From Pezicula radicicola (lineage: Eukaryota > Ascomycota > Leotiomycetes > Helotiales > Dermateaceae), in assembly GCA_003008705.1 (NCBI GenBank), contig PDUO01000023.1, positions 721,312-785,311 on the forward strand: 64,000 bases of DNA. Reading direction: 5' to 3'. Under the pieces are notes generated by a model that did no database searches, was not told the DNA's origin, and worked only from the letters and a program-made list of their open reading frames with translations. Positions 42,854-55,080 of this stretch are shown here, in pieces (the first letter of the stretch is position 1; each line of letters opens with the position of its first letter). The position numbers and the translations under genes were made by a program.

Positions 42854-44326
42854 ATGTGTCGATACGAAACTACATACTGGATCTGCAAACACCATAAAAC
42901 GAAAGTCTTCGAATGCGAAGAAGTGAAGGATCGTCCCTTTCTACCTATCGAGCCTTGTCATACGATTGAAGAATCAATCGAGGTGCAGGAAGAGTGTGAA
43001 GAGTGCAAGAGAAAGCAATCTTCAAGAGAACAAACCTCGAGAAAGCGTTGTGGAGAGGTTGTTAGACAGCAATCAAGAAGAATCGCACGAAAGCTTAGCA
43101 CAAGAACAAGACCATCTGGCACAATGAGACGTCCTGCAACAAGTAGCGGAATTGGATGTCTCGCTTTTCTCCGTGGACATATCTCTTCAAGTGGTACTAG
43201 GAAGATAAAGAAACATGATCATTGGTGCTTACTCGGAGAAGACTCCGGGTTCCCTGTGGTAGGCGTGCAGCCACAAGTATCAACACCGCTGGTCGTCGAA
43301 TCCGGTTCCAGCGGAGCGCAAGAGGAGCAAATAGATGAAGAGTCTCTACCGGAGGAGGACGTTGAAGGAAACGAGCTCTCAAGACCATTAACACCACCAC
43401 CAGACTTCGAGTCTAGTTCCATCGGATCAGGAGGGAGACAGGACGGGGAAATGTGTCTCCCAGAACATCAACTCCTTGTTCCTTCTGCTGCTGAAAAGAG
43501 ACTGAGAATGGAGAGAGAAGCTGTCGAACTGTTCTTCTCCGACTACCCCACAGTCATGAACCCAGATACAAGCTTCCTCGTAGACTCACCAGCTCAGATC
43601 TTTGACAATCCCTTCTCCTTCAAGCAGCCAGATGCTAGCTTCTTCGTCGACTCACCAGCTGAGATCCCTAGCAACCCGTTCCCCTTCCACACAGTTTCTC
43701 CAGAGGAGCCCAAGGTAGCTATCACCCCAACTCAACCCAAGGCTAGTGAACTACCAATAGCAAGATCTTTCTCAACACCAGCTCTCCCAGCTAAGGCAAA
43801 CCAAGTTCAACTAACGGTAAGACCCACCTCAGCACCAGTTCCCCCACCGAAGGTAAGCCTAGTGGAATCAAAAGCAATAGAACTCGCCGCGAACTCTCTG
43901 GTAATGACTCACCACTTACCACTAACCCCCTCAGCCATGGAACCACCTGAACCACGCTCGGAAGACAGCTCTCACTTGAGACACTCCCTCATATCCTTCC
44001 CCTCTCTGGAGGGAATCCAAGCAGCACTGGCCTACGCAGATGAGGAACAGGTAAGCCCACCCATCTCGCCAGTCTCAACAATGATCTTAGAACTGTCAGT
44101 GACTTCGGCCCGACCTCAAACTTCAGCTACCCAGCCACGTGAAACATTTGCTTGTCCCGCAACAACGTTCCAGCAGATGGAACTTACAGGAGTCAATCTG
44201 AACGGAGCAGCCGTGACTGAAATTTCAGTTCCCATCATGAACGAGACACTGATTCCATATCGAAGCTTCATGCCTCTGGAGTTCACTGGGACAGTTCTCG
44301 GAAGCATCCTTCAGAGAGTCGTCTAA
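42854..44326 (+). CDS. Cys/His-headed protein of unknown function with internal repeats
   Basis: A single-exon 490-residue frame. I cannot name a domain. The head MCRYETTYWICKHHKTKVFEC, a later Cys in IEPCHT and ECEECKRK (residue about 53) arrange Cys/His pairs as in a small zinc-binding module, similar in layout to the minus strand gene at 15318-16682. A basic stretch (RRIARKLSTRTRPS) follows, then an acidic, Pro/Ser-rich and probably disordered body. Residues about 235-285 hold a duplicated unit, PDTSFLVDSPAQIFDNPF and PDASFFVDSPAEIPSNPF, each ending in an NPF tripeptide. NPF is the classic ligand of EH domains in endocytic adaptors, so a link to vesicle traffic is a speculative reading. 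No signal peptide or membrane helix is seen. Confidence 0.7.
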   Translation: MCRYETTYWICKHHKTKVFECEEVKDRPFLPIEPCHTIEESIEVQEECEECKRKQSSREQTSRKRCGEVVRQQSRRIARKLSTRTRPSGTMRRPATSSGIGCLAFLRGHISSSGTRKIKKHDHWCLLGEDSGFPVVGVQPQVSTPLVVESGSSGAQEEQIDEESLPEEDVEGNELSRPLTPPPDFESSSIGSGGRQDGEMCLPEHQLLVPSAAEKRLRMEREAVELFFSDYPTVMNPDTSFLVDSPAQIFDNPFSFKQPDASFFVDSPAEIPSNPFPFHTVSPEEPKVAITPTQPKASELPIARSFSTPALPAKANQVQLTVRPTSAPVPPPKVSLVESKAIELAANSLVMTHHLPLTPSAMEPPEPRSEDSSHLRHSLISFPSLEGIQAALAYADEEQVSPPISPVSTMILELSVTSARPQTSATQPRETFACPATTFQQMELTGVNLNGAAVTEISVPIMNETLIPYRSFMPLEFTGTVLGSILQRVV

Positions 44327-44535
44327 GCTAGGTTGAGGTGGGGAAGATTAGAATGCAAAGTAAAGAAGAGGAAACAAAGGAAAGAAGAAACAAAGGAAAA
44401 CGAGAGCAATGAACATAAATTGCAGCTGGATTATGTATAGGTAGGTATACAACATTGTCATTCTTTGAAAACGCCCAATTATGCTAAAAATGACCTCATG
44501 AACTCCTGACTCCGTGAAATCTTTAAAACTCCTGC

Positions 44536-47387
44536 CTATTTTGTTTTCGGTACTGCTGAATCGATTTGTAATGGCACAGCGTTGGAAGTGCGCAGCCATT
44601 CTCCGTTGAAGGCGTTGATGAGCCAATTGTTTAATTCTGTAGATATTTTAGTAAACCTGCATGTTTGGTCCTTGATAAATGGAACTTACTATCGTACACA
44701 ATCTTATTCGCATTGTGGAAATATATTCCATGATCACTATCGGGGAAGACGTGAACATCGTAATTTTCGACACCCGCTAAATCGAGCTTATCCAACAGCG
44801 TCAGAGAATTTTGCATGTGCACGTTGTCGTCCGCCACGCCATGCATGATCAAGAACCTGACGTTTTGGTGGAGGGCGGTCATGTTGGTGATGCTCGAGTT
44901 GTCATATCCGCTAGGGTTGTGTTGTGGTGTGTGCATGTATCTTTCTGTGTAAATTGAGTCGTAGAATCGCCAATCAGTGACGGGAGCGACTGCCATTCCA
45001 TATGAGAAAGTCTGTCCTGCATCTTGTTCGAGGGTTTTAAGAGTCATGAAACCACCATATGACCATCCCCAGATTGCAATTCTTGATGCATCAATGTACT
45101 TTTTTTGAGCCCAGATTTTAGCTGTTGCAATCTGATCATAAGCCTCATAATAACCAATATTGCCACGAATAATGACTCGAGATTTTCGTCCGGTGAATCC
45201 CGTACCTCGGCCATCCACTGTCACAACGATATACCCAAGATTGGCTGCGATGTATTCTTGGAAAGTGATACTGAATGACTTATCAACCGACTGGGAGCCA
45301 GGGCCACCATAAAGATAGAACAAAACTGGGTAAACTTTATTCTCGCTGAAGTGAGGTGGCCGGCGCTCGACAACGTTAAGCTCGAAGCCATCAACCGTTA
45401 CTGTTGAGTACACTAAAATTGGCAACTCGTGTTTCTTGGCCATGTCTGTCAACCTACCGTTTTCCTCAATGATATTCTCATAATGGTCCTCGTTGCTAGG
45501 AGTACTCATAACTTTCTGCCACGGAATATTTGGTCCGTCGTAGTTCAAAAGAGCATATCCTGCGCCACTGGAGAAAGACACACCATAAAATGCTTCCTTG
45601 CTGGTATCTGTGAGCGGTTGCATGTCAGTCCCATCGAGCTTCACGCTGTATACGTGACGTTGTAGAGATGACTCCTTGGTGGCGACGAAATAAACAAGAT
45701 TTTTATTTAGATCCACAGCGGATGGTGCGTTGACGACTTCCCATTCTCCAGATGTGAGCAGGATAGGATCCGGATTACTCATGGGGGTAAAGTATCCTAT
45801 ATGATCATAACCTTCATGAATGACAGTGTCAATGTAGCCATCGTATGGGCGTCCTCTGGATGGGTCTGCTGGGATGTAGCGTGTGTTCTCAGAGACTTCA
45901 AACCACCCACCGTCGAGCTTCTGGACGTCCGTCTTGCGAACAGTCTTTCCGGTCCGTGTGAGAACATCGACAAGAACAACCCTGAGGATATCACTCTCCC
46001 TGTTCGTTTCTCGGATAAGAGCTTTACCAGTTGAACCAGCCCAAACCACTTCCGTGATAAGCAAATCGTCTGCTGCGAAGCCATCAGTGGCAGTGACTTC
46101 AAACACATCGCCTTTGGTGACATCGTAGAATAGTAGATCCACAGTGGGATTTGGTGCACCAGCCTTGGGGTATTTGATGTCCCTAACTTCCGGATAGTTT
46201 TCCTCCCCTGGTAGAGGCTTTACTCCACTTGGCCTAGAAACAAAATATTGAATAGGGTACTCTGGAACTTCGGACTCGTTTGTCCTCAAGAAAGCAATGT
46301 ATTTCCCGTCCTCAGCCCACCAAGTAGCACTGTTGCTAGCAAAGACCTCTTCCTCATAGACCCAGTCCGGGGCACCATAGAAAAGGTCGCTGCCACCATC
46401 AGTGGTGATTTGTGTAACTGTAAGGGAGGAGAGCTTTCGCAGGAAGAGGTTATTATCTCTGGTGAACACAACAGCATCGCTTTGTGGACTCCAGCTGGCA
46501 AGTTGTATCCTCCCATTGGGCATCGCTGGATCCAAGGGCTCGGCAGACTGTGTGGCGACATCGAATATCCAGTATTGTGCATAAAATGAATGCCTCCAGT
46601 TCGACTGTGAGCCTGTCGCAATGAGGACTTTCTTAAGGTCCTTGCTTGGAAACACGCGGCTTGGAAAAAGGCTCTTGCCTCCAGCATTGAAAGCCCCTGA
46701 CTTCATCAATGTCTTGGTAGCTTGGATTGCACTATCGCTGGCATTGTTCCCTCTGACATCTTCCACCACGAGATAATCCTTGCCAGCCTGGCCCTGCTCA
46801 AGTAAGAGGCCGTCCTCCCCATTTGCTCCTTGAATCCAGCTTATATCATGTCTCTGCGCTCGCCATTGTCCGCCCATAACCTGGTCCAAGGTCACCTTCT
46901 TTCCAGTGCCCCGCGATAAGGTTGCTTGAGGATCGTGCGGTGTCTCTGAGGAGTGTCGATATGTCTGCCTAAACAGGAATATGACCATTGCGAACAGCCA
47001 TGCTCCGATAAATATGCCGCCAACAACCCATATCAGCCGTCGTAACTTCTTGTCGATTCCCTTCTCGGCGGTCTCGCGATTGTTTAGGAAAGGGCCGCTC
47101 TCGAGGTCATCGTATTCCTTATCTTCATCCTCCAAGGCTACGTTTGCATTCTCGTCATCCGCGTATGCCAATGAATCGCCCCTTGGAGGAAACTTTGGAG
47201 TTACCATCTTCTTCTGGTTGCCGTTCATAACAGTTGTCCCCTTCTCATCCGCGATGGCCTTCTCACCAATCCGCTCGAATACCAGACTCGTTGTGGAGGC
47301 CGAAGATAGCGATTCGTCTGATTTCCTTATTCGATCCTCCACGTCTCCTGGAAGAAGCTGTGCTCCTTCCCCACTGTGCCCAGCCAT
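44536..47387 (-). CDS. dapB: Dipeptidyl aminopeptidase IV, membrane form (DapB/Ste13-like)
   Basis: Two exons: 44690-47387 and 44536-44636 with a 53-nt intron near the 3' end. The frame continues upstream of 47387 but the first real ATG is there ([12 protein letters not shown]), giving 932 residues. It is a type II membrane protein: a Ser/Glu-rich cytosolic tail, a single anchor helix ([21 protein letters not shown], about 113-133), a beta-propeller domain, and a C-terminal alpha/beta hydrolase. The S9B catalytic triad is complete: Ser776 in GWSYGG, Asp853 in VADDNVH and His886 in DSDHG. The substrate-binding EE pair is seen in WVYEEEVF. Exon 2 supplies the conserved end [12 protein letters not shown]. 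It cleaves X-Pro or X-Ala dipeptides from peptide N-termini in the late Golgi or vacuole; which compartment applies is inferred. Confidence 0.94.
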
Positions 47388-47526
47388 AGTTTTGGTGGCA
47401 ATTGTTTCAGAGAGCGACGAGAGCTTCAAGGCCTGTCAAAGCGGAAAAGATACATATGAAGAAGAAGAAGAAGAACCCATTCATAAAATACACATGGTCG
47501 TACAGTGTGGCAGCCTTGGCTGGAAG

Positions 47527-47808
47527 CTAGCCTATAATCGCACGGAAGGGTGGTCGAAGTCTATCTATTGAGCCACTATTGCGGCCATGTTCAACAAAGA
47601 GTCTACGGGATTCGCTTAGCAGGCTGCTTTGGGTAGCAGCTTCGGACGACGCGTTCGCGAGGCTCTGGACGACTTCACATCTCTTTATTAGACTTTTGCC
47701 ATCTTTCAAATATATTCGCATGAAAGCAGTTTCTATTTCAGATGAGTTACATCCTGCTCTTAAACTGACTGCTTCAAGTTGAAAAATGGCGGGAGAAGTA
47801 GGTGACAT
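47527..47808 (-). CDS. Small hypothetical protein
   Basis: A 93-codon frame starting at ATG 47808 (MSPTSPAIFQLEAVSL) with balanced, helical-looking composition (IETAFMRIYLKDGKSLIKRCEVVQSL). It has no family match that I recognise. It lies about 140 bp upstream of the DPP IV start on the same strand, so it may instead be part of that gene's leader. It could be chance. Confidence 0.25.
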   Translation of the reverse strand: MSPTSPAIFQLEAVSLRAGCNSSEIETAFMRIYLKDGKSLIKRCEVVQSLANASSEAATQSSLLSESRRLFVEHGRNSGSIDRLRPPFRAIIG

Positions 47809-48445
47809 AACACGTGATCAGAATATTAGGCTTGGAATCCATTCTTCCTCAAAGCTTCTCAACCTCACAACTCAAACTCATCTAGGCGCTTGAGAATTCA
47901 TTGCGCTGTCCATCATTATGAAACTTGATTCGTCTCTAGAGTCTTTTTTCTTTTCGTATTACAGAGTATTAAGCACTGGCATTGAGCAACATCATTCTTC
48001 TTTTGCATATCACTAGCGCGGCACGGTTTATGTTGATCTATCTTATCCTTTGCTTGATCTCAGTTCCTTTGGCCGCGAGATGCAGCGCAAACAAATTCTC
48101 TCCTGTTCCATACTACAAAATCAGATGGACAGGCACGCGGAGCTAACCTTGGTGCTTCCATCGAACCCTACCTTACACCATGGATTCAGGCTATCTGGAT
48201 ATCGTATGCCTTGAGAACTAGAGAAAATTTGAGAAGTCTCAATAGCAACGACAGAGACGTTCAATCTTGGTCATTCCGTTCTATCTCTGGGGTTGAAATG
48301 GAGATTTGTCTATTTTTCACAACGGCCTGAAGGCATGAACGAAGTCGAATAATAACACAAAAGAACTGTAAGTAGTTCTTGATGGTTTGAACTATGGTGT
48401 AAAAAAAGAAGTTAAATAAAGGCGACGTTGATCATGTTCGTACGC

Positions 48446-48477
48446 TACAGCTAATACATTAATTTATATTAGCTGTA
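48446..48477. repeat. Perfect hairpin, 11-bp stem
   Basis: TACAGCTAATA and its exact complement flank a 10-nt AT loop (48457-48466). It stands in gene-free DNA between two divergently placed genes. It may be a MITE end or a chance palindrome. Confidence 0.7.
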
Positions 48478-49345
48478 TGTGAGCTGCCTGTAGGTGACGC
48501 GTAACTTAATATTTGTTTTGTCAGTAAGGGCAAAGTCCACCAGCCTCGGGATTCCGTTCCAAGGTTACCTAGGAAATTAAACAACATATCATGTTGCACA
48601 ACGAAACATGTATGTTCCACGAACTTCAGTCAAAGCTCCCTGTGCCAAAATTCGGAGACGAAAGTTCTTGAGGAATCCGAAGACAACAAGATTGCGGAGT
48701 AAGATTTGAAGTAAGATAGTTTGACTTTATTGCTCCGTTTTGGTGGAAGTTATGTATTAATCATTTTCGAGCGCATTTAGCAACTGTCATGGCAGCATAT
48801 ATGTAGATGTCCAACCAAGAAAGTCGTCACCTTTGGCGAGGGGTTGTGAAAAGGGGCGTATACGAGCTTGCTCGGCTACTGAATATGTCTCCTCGCCTAG
48901 AGACAATAGACCATTTCCGGGCCGAGACTCGTGGGTAACTGCGGCCCGGAGAACTGGAAAATTGGGCTCAGATATGCATACAGAACATGGTGATTCGATA
49001 GATTCAATCGCCCCTGTGTGACATCAACGTGCTCTTCAAGGGTCCGGGAGATCAGAGTCCACTTGCAGCTGAAATACTTGATATGTGACGGTCCCGAGTG
49101 GCCAATTATTTGCAGCCATACGAGATGTTCGGGAGTGGATCATACACTGCGTCTGCATTGCGGCGTGCCAGTCGCTTACCACGCTGCCCATTTCATGGGC
49201 TGATCCTTTGCAAGTAAAACCCCGCGCCTTCATGTTATTTATACATCATTTGAAAGTGCTCAATCAACATCCGTGTACATTGCATTTTCTACCCAAGAAT
49301 CAGGAGACGCATACCAACTCCAAGTTCTCGGAACCCCAACGCATC

Positions 49346-50819
49346 ATGTGTCAAGATCCGGAGCCAACGACCGCACCGATAGCTGCAGAGGAAGATGATT
49401 GGAACGACAATGATTCGGCACTCGGAAGTGAAAACTCTGGGAGCTCGACGACAAGTATCAACGATAGCATCTTTCGGTACCGACAGGAAAATGGAAGGAC
49501 TTACCACGCTTATAAGGAAGGAAGTATGATATCTTCGGACTTGGCAATGAATGATTATTAAATGGATTCTCTTAGAATATATCATGCCAAATGACGAAAT
49601 CGGTATGTGAATAACTTGAAATTATTCATCACTTGCTGACCAATTCAGAACAGGACCGTTTGGATCTACAGCACCATCTTATTTCCTTGACATTGGAGAA
49701 TAGGCTGTTTCTGTGTCCAGCGGGAAAGGAGAACACACTTCACCGGGTCCTTGATGTTGGCACAGGTTAGTATTCCAAAGAGATAGATTTCTTGAGTGTT
49801 TCGGCACCAAACCACACAATGCTTTTTTTTTTTGACTTATTTTACAACGCCATCAGAATGCTTACACCACGAGCCACTATAGGCACTGGAATCTGGGCGA
49901 TTGATTTTGGTAAGTCAGCTCAGGCTACTCTTTTGAGTTAACTTAGTGACAAAAGTGGTTTGTGTTACAGCCGACGAGCATGTTGAATCTGAGGTTATAG
50001 GTATCGACCTATCACCAATTCAACCCAGCTTTATCCCACCAAACCTCTCATTCCAGATCGATGACTTAGAAGAACAATGGAATTTTTCCCAAAAGTTCGA
50101 TTTTATCTACACGCGAATGATGAACGGCAAGTACTATTCATAGATTCCTCAGCCCCAAGACAAGCTAAAATAAAAAGCAGGTTCCTTTGCCGACTGGCCA
50201 CGATTCTTTGAGCAAGCATACGAGAATCTTAATCCTGGTGGATTTATTGAGCTTCTCGATACTCCCTTCCCATTCCGAAATGATGATAATACATGGCCGG
50301 AAAACTCTGCTCTAAAAAGATGGAGTGAACTTCTTGTTGAAGGGTGCGCACTTGCTGGACGACCTGCAGATGCTTCGTTGCACTATGAGGATCAGCTTAA
50401 GGATGCAGGATTCGTTAATATACATAGGGTTGAGTATAAGTGGCCGATAAACCGATGGCCAAAAGATAAGAAACTTAAGGAATTAGGTATGTTGTTTCTA
50501 GTAGCTTCATCCCTTATTATCGAAAGATTAATACTAGCTACTTTCTTCCTAAGTAGAAAATCAGATTAGGAGATTGACTGGGAGAATGACGGCTGATTTA
50601 GATGAAATAGGTATGTGGACGTACGAGGACTTTTGTGGGGGTATACAAGGTATTAGTCTAGCTATTTTAACGAGAGCCCTGGGTTGGTCGGTCCAGGAAG
50701 TTGAGGTATTTTTGATGGATGTGAGAAAGGAGTTTAAGGACACTAAGATTCATTCTTATGTTCGAGTAGATGTTGTTTGGGCTCAAAAACCTCTTGTAGA
50801 TGTTTCGAAGGATAATTAG
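49346..50819 (+). CDS. LaeA-like SAM-dependent methyltransferase
   Basis: Seven exons: 49346-49523, 49576-49602, 49649-49765, 49883-49909, 49971-50126, 50181-50486 and 50611-50819; 339 residues, typical for this family. The spliced protein has the family lead [38 protein letters not shown], then motif I VLDVGTGTGIWAIDFADEH, GIDLSPIQP, DFIYTRMMNGSFADWPRF, LNPGGFIELLD, and the C-terminal block LGMWTYEDFCGGIQGISLAILTRALGW. The acidic Ser-rich N-terminus resembles LaeA relatives. Intron 5 uses a GC donor (GCAAGT at 50127) with a normal CAG acceptor, since no GT joins the frame. For intron 6 an alternative acceptor at 50553 would keep frame and add 19 residues. LaeA-type proteins influence secondary-metabolite gene expression, but most paralogues have unknown targets. 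It is not LaeA itself on this evidence. Confidence 0.88.
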
Positions 50820-51338
50820 GGCACGTAGATGCTCTAAAAATAAATACCTTTTGGGATTCTATCTGTAACGAATACAGCATTTATGAGTTGAACTTGGCGA
50901 CTGATAACAGCAAAATACTACCCCAGTTGCTCTACTTTGTCACTCATGACTGCTATGAATCCCATTTGGCTCTCGGGGAAAATGTAGTTATCCAGCAAGG
51001 ACAATTCTCGTTTCCTCCAGGACAATGATTCGCACTTGAATCAGTCGCAACACTAGAGGATCTTGGCCATAGCGGCAACTTCTCAGCTATATCACCTAGC
51101 TCTACAGAGTACGAACTTACTAAGTTTGGTAGCTCGAGATGACCAGTGCCAGAATGAAATTGTATAGTCTACCATATCCAGCTCTCTAAAATTTGTATAT
51201 ACAATAATGGGTAATAAATATCTACACAACAAAAGAAAAACACCTCAAGTGATTCAAACAGTTCATCCAAAGACTGCCCTCCCCAAAAGACCAACAAGCA
51301 CCAACCCAACATCTCCACAGCCACCTAAAACACAAGAT
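50820..51338. other. Convergent intergenic spacer
   Basis: Between the methyltransferase and pectin lyase 3' ends. A/C-rich from about 51220 onwards; no gene. Confidence 0.45.
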
Positions 51339-52723
51339 CTAGTAAGTAATCTTTCCATACCCAGCATTGGCAGCAACACTAGCAACAACACCAGTATAAG
51401 TATCAGCAGACGCAACATTCTTTCCCTCGAAATTCGAAAAGAAACTAGTATCACCCTCAGAAAAAGTACCCGAACTTCCAAATCCATTAACCTGACAAGC
51501 ATGACCAAGATAAGTAGAACAAGCAGCATTAGTAGTAGTACTAGGAGCAGTAAAAACCAATCCATCAATAGGATCCTCAGCAACTTCATCAATATTTTGA
51601 AAAATATTGCCTTCGGCGACAACATAAGCTCCTTCACCGATCTCGAACGCGTGACCGCTGTTATCATACCAGTAGTTATTGACGGCATGTAGAAGTGTGT
51701 TTCCTTGGACTTTTGGTGAGCGACCGCTTGTGTGGTAGATGTAGTTTCCTTTTAGGGTCACTAGATCGTTGGATCCGTCAAAGTAGAGTCCCCAGTAGTG
51801 ATATCCGTCACAGGTTGCAGAGTAGTCGGTTACGCCGTTTATTTCGCTGTTGGAGATTGTGACGCGGTTGGAGGCGCTTGTACCGAGTACTATGTGTTGA
51901 CGGCCGATGAGGGATGTCTTTTTGGGTTTTATTTGTTAGTGGTTGGTGTTGGATGGATTGAGGGATACTTACTGTTACGTGGTCGATCCAGATCATGTCT
52001 GCGTCGTCGATTGTAATTGCATCACCTCCCCAAACGTACTTTGGATTGATATCGGTAATGAAGACGTTCCTGGAAGATATTAATTAATTGTATGACTGTG
52101 TTGTTATGGCTGGACACTTACTGGATGATGATGTTGCTGACACCAGAGACCATTCGAAGACCTTTTCCTTTAATGATACCAGTAGAACCCTCGCCGAGAA
52201 GGGTCTTATCGGAGTTGACTGTCATACCCAGAACTCCAGCGTTGTCGCTGTGACGATAGTCGTCAGTATACTACTCTTAAGCAAGATGTGTAAGATAGAA
52301 GTGTCTAACTTACTGTGTGACAGAGGTAGTAGGAGCATCGGGTTCATAGTTTGTACACCAATCATCTTGGTTGATGGCAATCTGGCAATTGGAAGCAGTA
52401 CCCCAGGGAGCGCAACCAGTAGTTGTAGTAGTGCCTTCAGAGTCAGTGAAATCGAAGCTGGAAAGATGAACCATGTCAGTTGATCCTATATATAAGAAGG
52501 TATGCATATCTTACGTCTTGGTAAGGACAATAACACGAGCCTCATCGTCGGCGAGATAGGTAACAAGTTCATCGATGGTATCAGGGTACACTGGTGTAGC
52601 AGAGCCACCACCAGTAACACCCTTTGCAAAACCTTCTGCTGCCCCATTAACAGCAGCAGTAGCAGCTACGGCACTACCGGCGCATACAGCGAGTGCTGCT
52701 GAGAAAAGCACCGATGGCTTCAT
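51339..52723 (-). CDS. Secreted pectin lyase (polysaccharide lyase family 1)
   Basis: Five exons: 52515-52723, 52314-52457, 52122-52247, 51973-52069 and 51339-51917; introns of 52-66 nt; 384 residues, standard for fungal pectin lyases. The ATG at 52723 opens a signal peptide ([20 protein letters not shown]). The right-handed beta-helix sequence includes [44 protein letters not shown] and [18 protein letters not shown]. The catalytic Arg lies in [11 protein letters not shown] (R258). WCTNY and [13 protein letters not shown] are typical of pectin lyases, which act on methylated pectin without calcium, rather than pectate lyases. Trans-elimination of methyl-esterified galacturonan helps the fungus break plant cell walls. 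This gene is the clearest sign of a plant-associated or saprotrophic life style. Confidence 0.95.
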
Positions 52724-55080
52724 ATTGGAAGAATTGAAAACAAAGTACGAAAAGAGTGAATGATAACAGTAAAGACAGTAAATAAAGAGCGAGGAAGGGT
52801 TCTTGCTGACTCTTGCCAGGTGAAGAAATAAAAACATTGAGCAGCACAGCTACTTATAAGGTACTTATCTTCTTGAACAGTACTTTCATTGCCCCTCGTC
52901 GGCAATTTTTGATGAATGTGGTGTCCACTGGTGGGTTTTTAATTTTCCCATAGTGAAAGACGGTCCTGCTGAACAATAGTCTCCGTCCTTCATAACGTGC
53001 TCCGTTCATACAGTACTAACCAAGTATCAAAAAGGCTTCTACCCTTCGGAATCCACTGTGATAGGAAGGCAAGTCCTCGCCTGACAAAACACGTGCGTCC
53101 ACACTAATCCACCTTTAGCGTGGTGAAAAAGGGGGTGGGTACGAAAGTCCCACGATCTCGTTTGAGTGGCCGTTTTCCCGGTCAACAACAGTTCGCTAGT
53201 TTTGCTAAGACGGAGTATAGAATCCCAATCCGGTCGTTGAACATTTATCCCAAACAGACTAGTTATGCTTCAAATTATGCTTGGCAAATGCTTGCGAGAG
53301 ATCTTTCTCTTTCTCCATATCTTATCAAATTTGTACCATGAAGTTAGAAAACCCACCTCATCGTCTTTGTATCAGTCGTAATAAGCCAAGGACCCTCTCA
53401 TACTTAAATCTACTCAGTTCATTCTACTTCTATCAGACGCTGCACATTGATATAAATCAATTGCTCCGGGCTAAAGAAGGAATAAGAATTCGAACGTACA
53501 GTACATGTGTTAACTTTTGTACTTTGACCTTGAGATGCGGGTTGAAATAGACTACAATGGAGCTCCGGAGGTTCTACTTGCCCACCCTGGAAGCTACCTT
53601 AGTACAAGACTTCTTGATATACGTTAAGAGGTGACAAGCATGTTGAGGTCGCTATAGCGATCTCATAAAAGCGGCGAGAGTTTCGTTTTTCTTCGTCCTT
53701 TTTGATAAATATCCTTAAAATATGACAATAAAGGATTTCCGAAGGATCACACTTGAAATATATCCACCAGTTGAAACTAGAGATGAATGTTCTTAGAAGT
53801 TCTTCGCTTAGAAAGCTACGAGTATTGCCGAATTTCCCGCTCCTTTAAACTTGGTTCATACTCCTTTAGTACGCAAACCTTTTAACACCATACAATTCAA
53901 GTCATAAAATTAACCTTTTATTAGAACATTGTACTTGGCACAACTTGCGTGCTTTCTGTTTTTGAACTCTGCCGGAATATGGTATAATAGGAAATATAAC
54001 GAGATCATCTTTAGAGAGCGCGGAAAATCTGGTGCTAGGTCACTTTAGTAAACTATACCGCTATTTTCAATGGCACTAGTCCCTATTGAAACTGCACTCG
54101 TTTTCCTGTAATAGTATTACGAGCACGGAATATGTTAACGCTAATCCTAAGCTCGCTAAAATATTGCCGAGCAATGTCATTAACTTCCAGTTGAGCCAGA
54201 ACCAAAAAAAAGAACCAATGAAATAGCACTTCGATCTAACAGACTAGGAAAGACACCAATCATAAGAAATAGAAATAAAAGCACCGTAATGCTTTGAGAA
54301 ACAAAGAGATTTTGAATAGGAAAAAGATGCAAAAAAGACAGTCAATTGACGAGCCCCGGCAACATTATTTATTTGCAAGGAAAGCAGGTCAGATTCGCCC
54401 CACTCCACTACGCCAGACTTCATCTTTTGTTTTCAAACTTGATATTTCGATTCTTATAGCATATAGACGGTAGCACATGACTGAATAGGTAATTTCTTGT
54501 AGCTAGCTGCCTCAGCTACTAAGCTCACCACCCCTCGCTTATCTACCATTTGAGAATATCTAGTCTCTTATTACAGGCCTTTATTTTCATGACTCTAGGT
54601 AACGAAACAATTCTCATTGCTTGACCAATCTTCTTTCTCTCTGTAGCTGCTAGAAACTTAACTAACAGGGCACTTGGAAAACCTAAGTTCAGGGAACCCT
54701 TTCACGTGACTTACAAAGTTTTGTTGCATATCGCAAACAGGCGCAGATTTTGGAAGAAATGGTCCACCGACCTTTTGCCGGAACTCGCACCTCTTCTGAT
54801 TGGTCAGATTGCATAAATTTGGCTTGACGGCTGGAATTTGAGAATCGTCATGGCCATGGATTGAGTCTTCAAGTCTATCGGCATCTAAGAGTAGAACAAA
54901 TTACACAAGCAACTGTGGGTGAGCACCTGTCAATGAGTATGCCATCAATTATGTTGAAATAAATTAAAGTCCTCAAAACTGCGGTGAGCAGTTTTTAATA
55001 CTTTCAATGTCCCGTCGTCATTTGTTTGGATATTCTGTGTGACGACATCATGCCACCGCCCGCATATCAACAACATCTCC
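52724..55080. other. Gene-poor intergenic region
   Basis: About 2.4 kb. Apart from the pectin lyase promoter at its left end, I see only short open frames without motifs, and AT-rich sequence. A short frame at 53120-53341 (+) is not supported by composition or homology. Confidence 0.5.

Larger units (their letters stand above)
47388..49345. other. Intergenic region
   Basis: Promoter of the DPP IV gene, a possible small minus-strand frame (47527-47808, listed separately), a perfect 11-bp-stem hairpin at 48446-48477, and the promoter of the LaeA-like gene. Nothing else is recognised. Confidence 0.45.
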
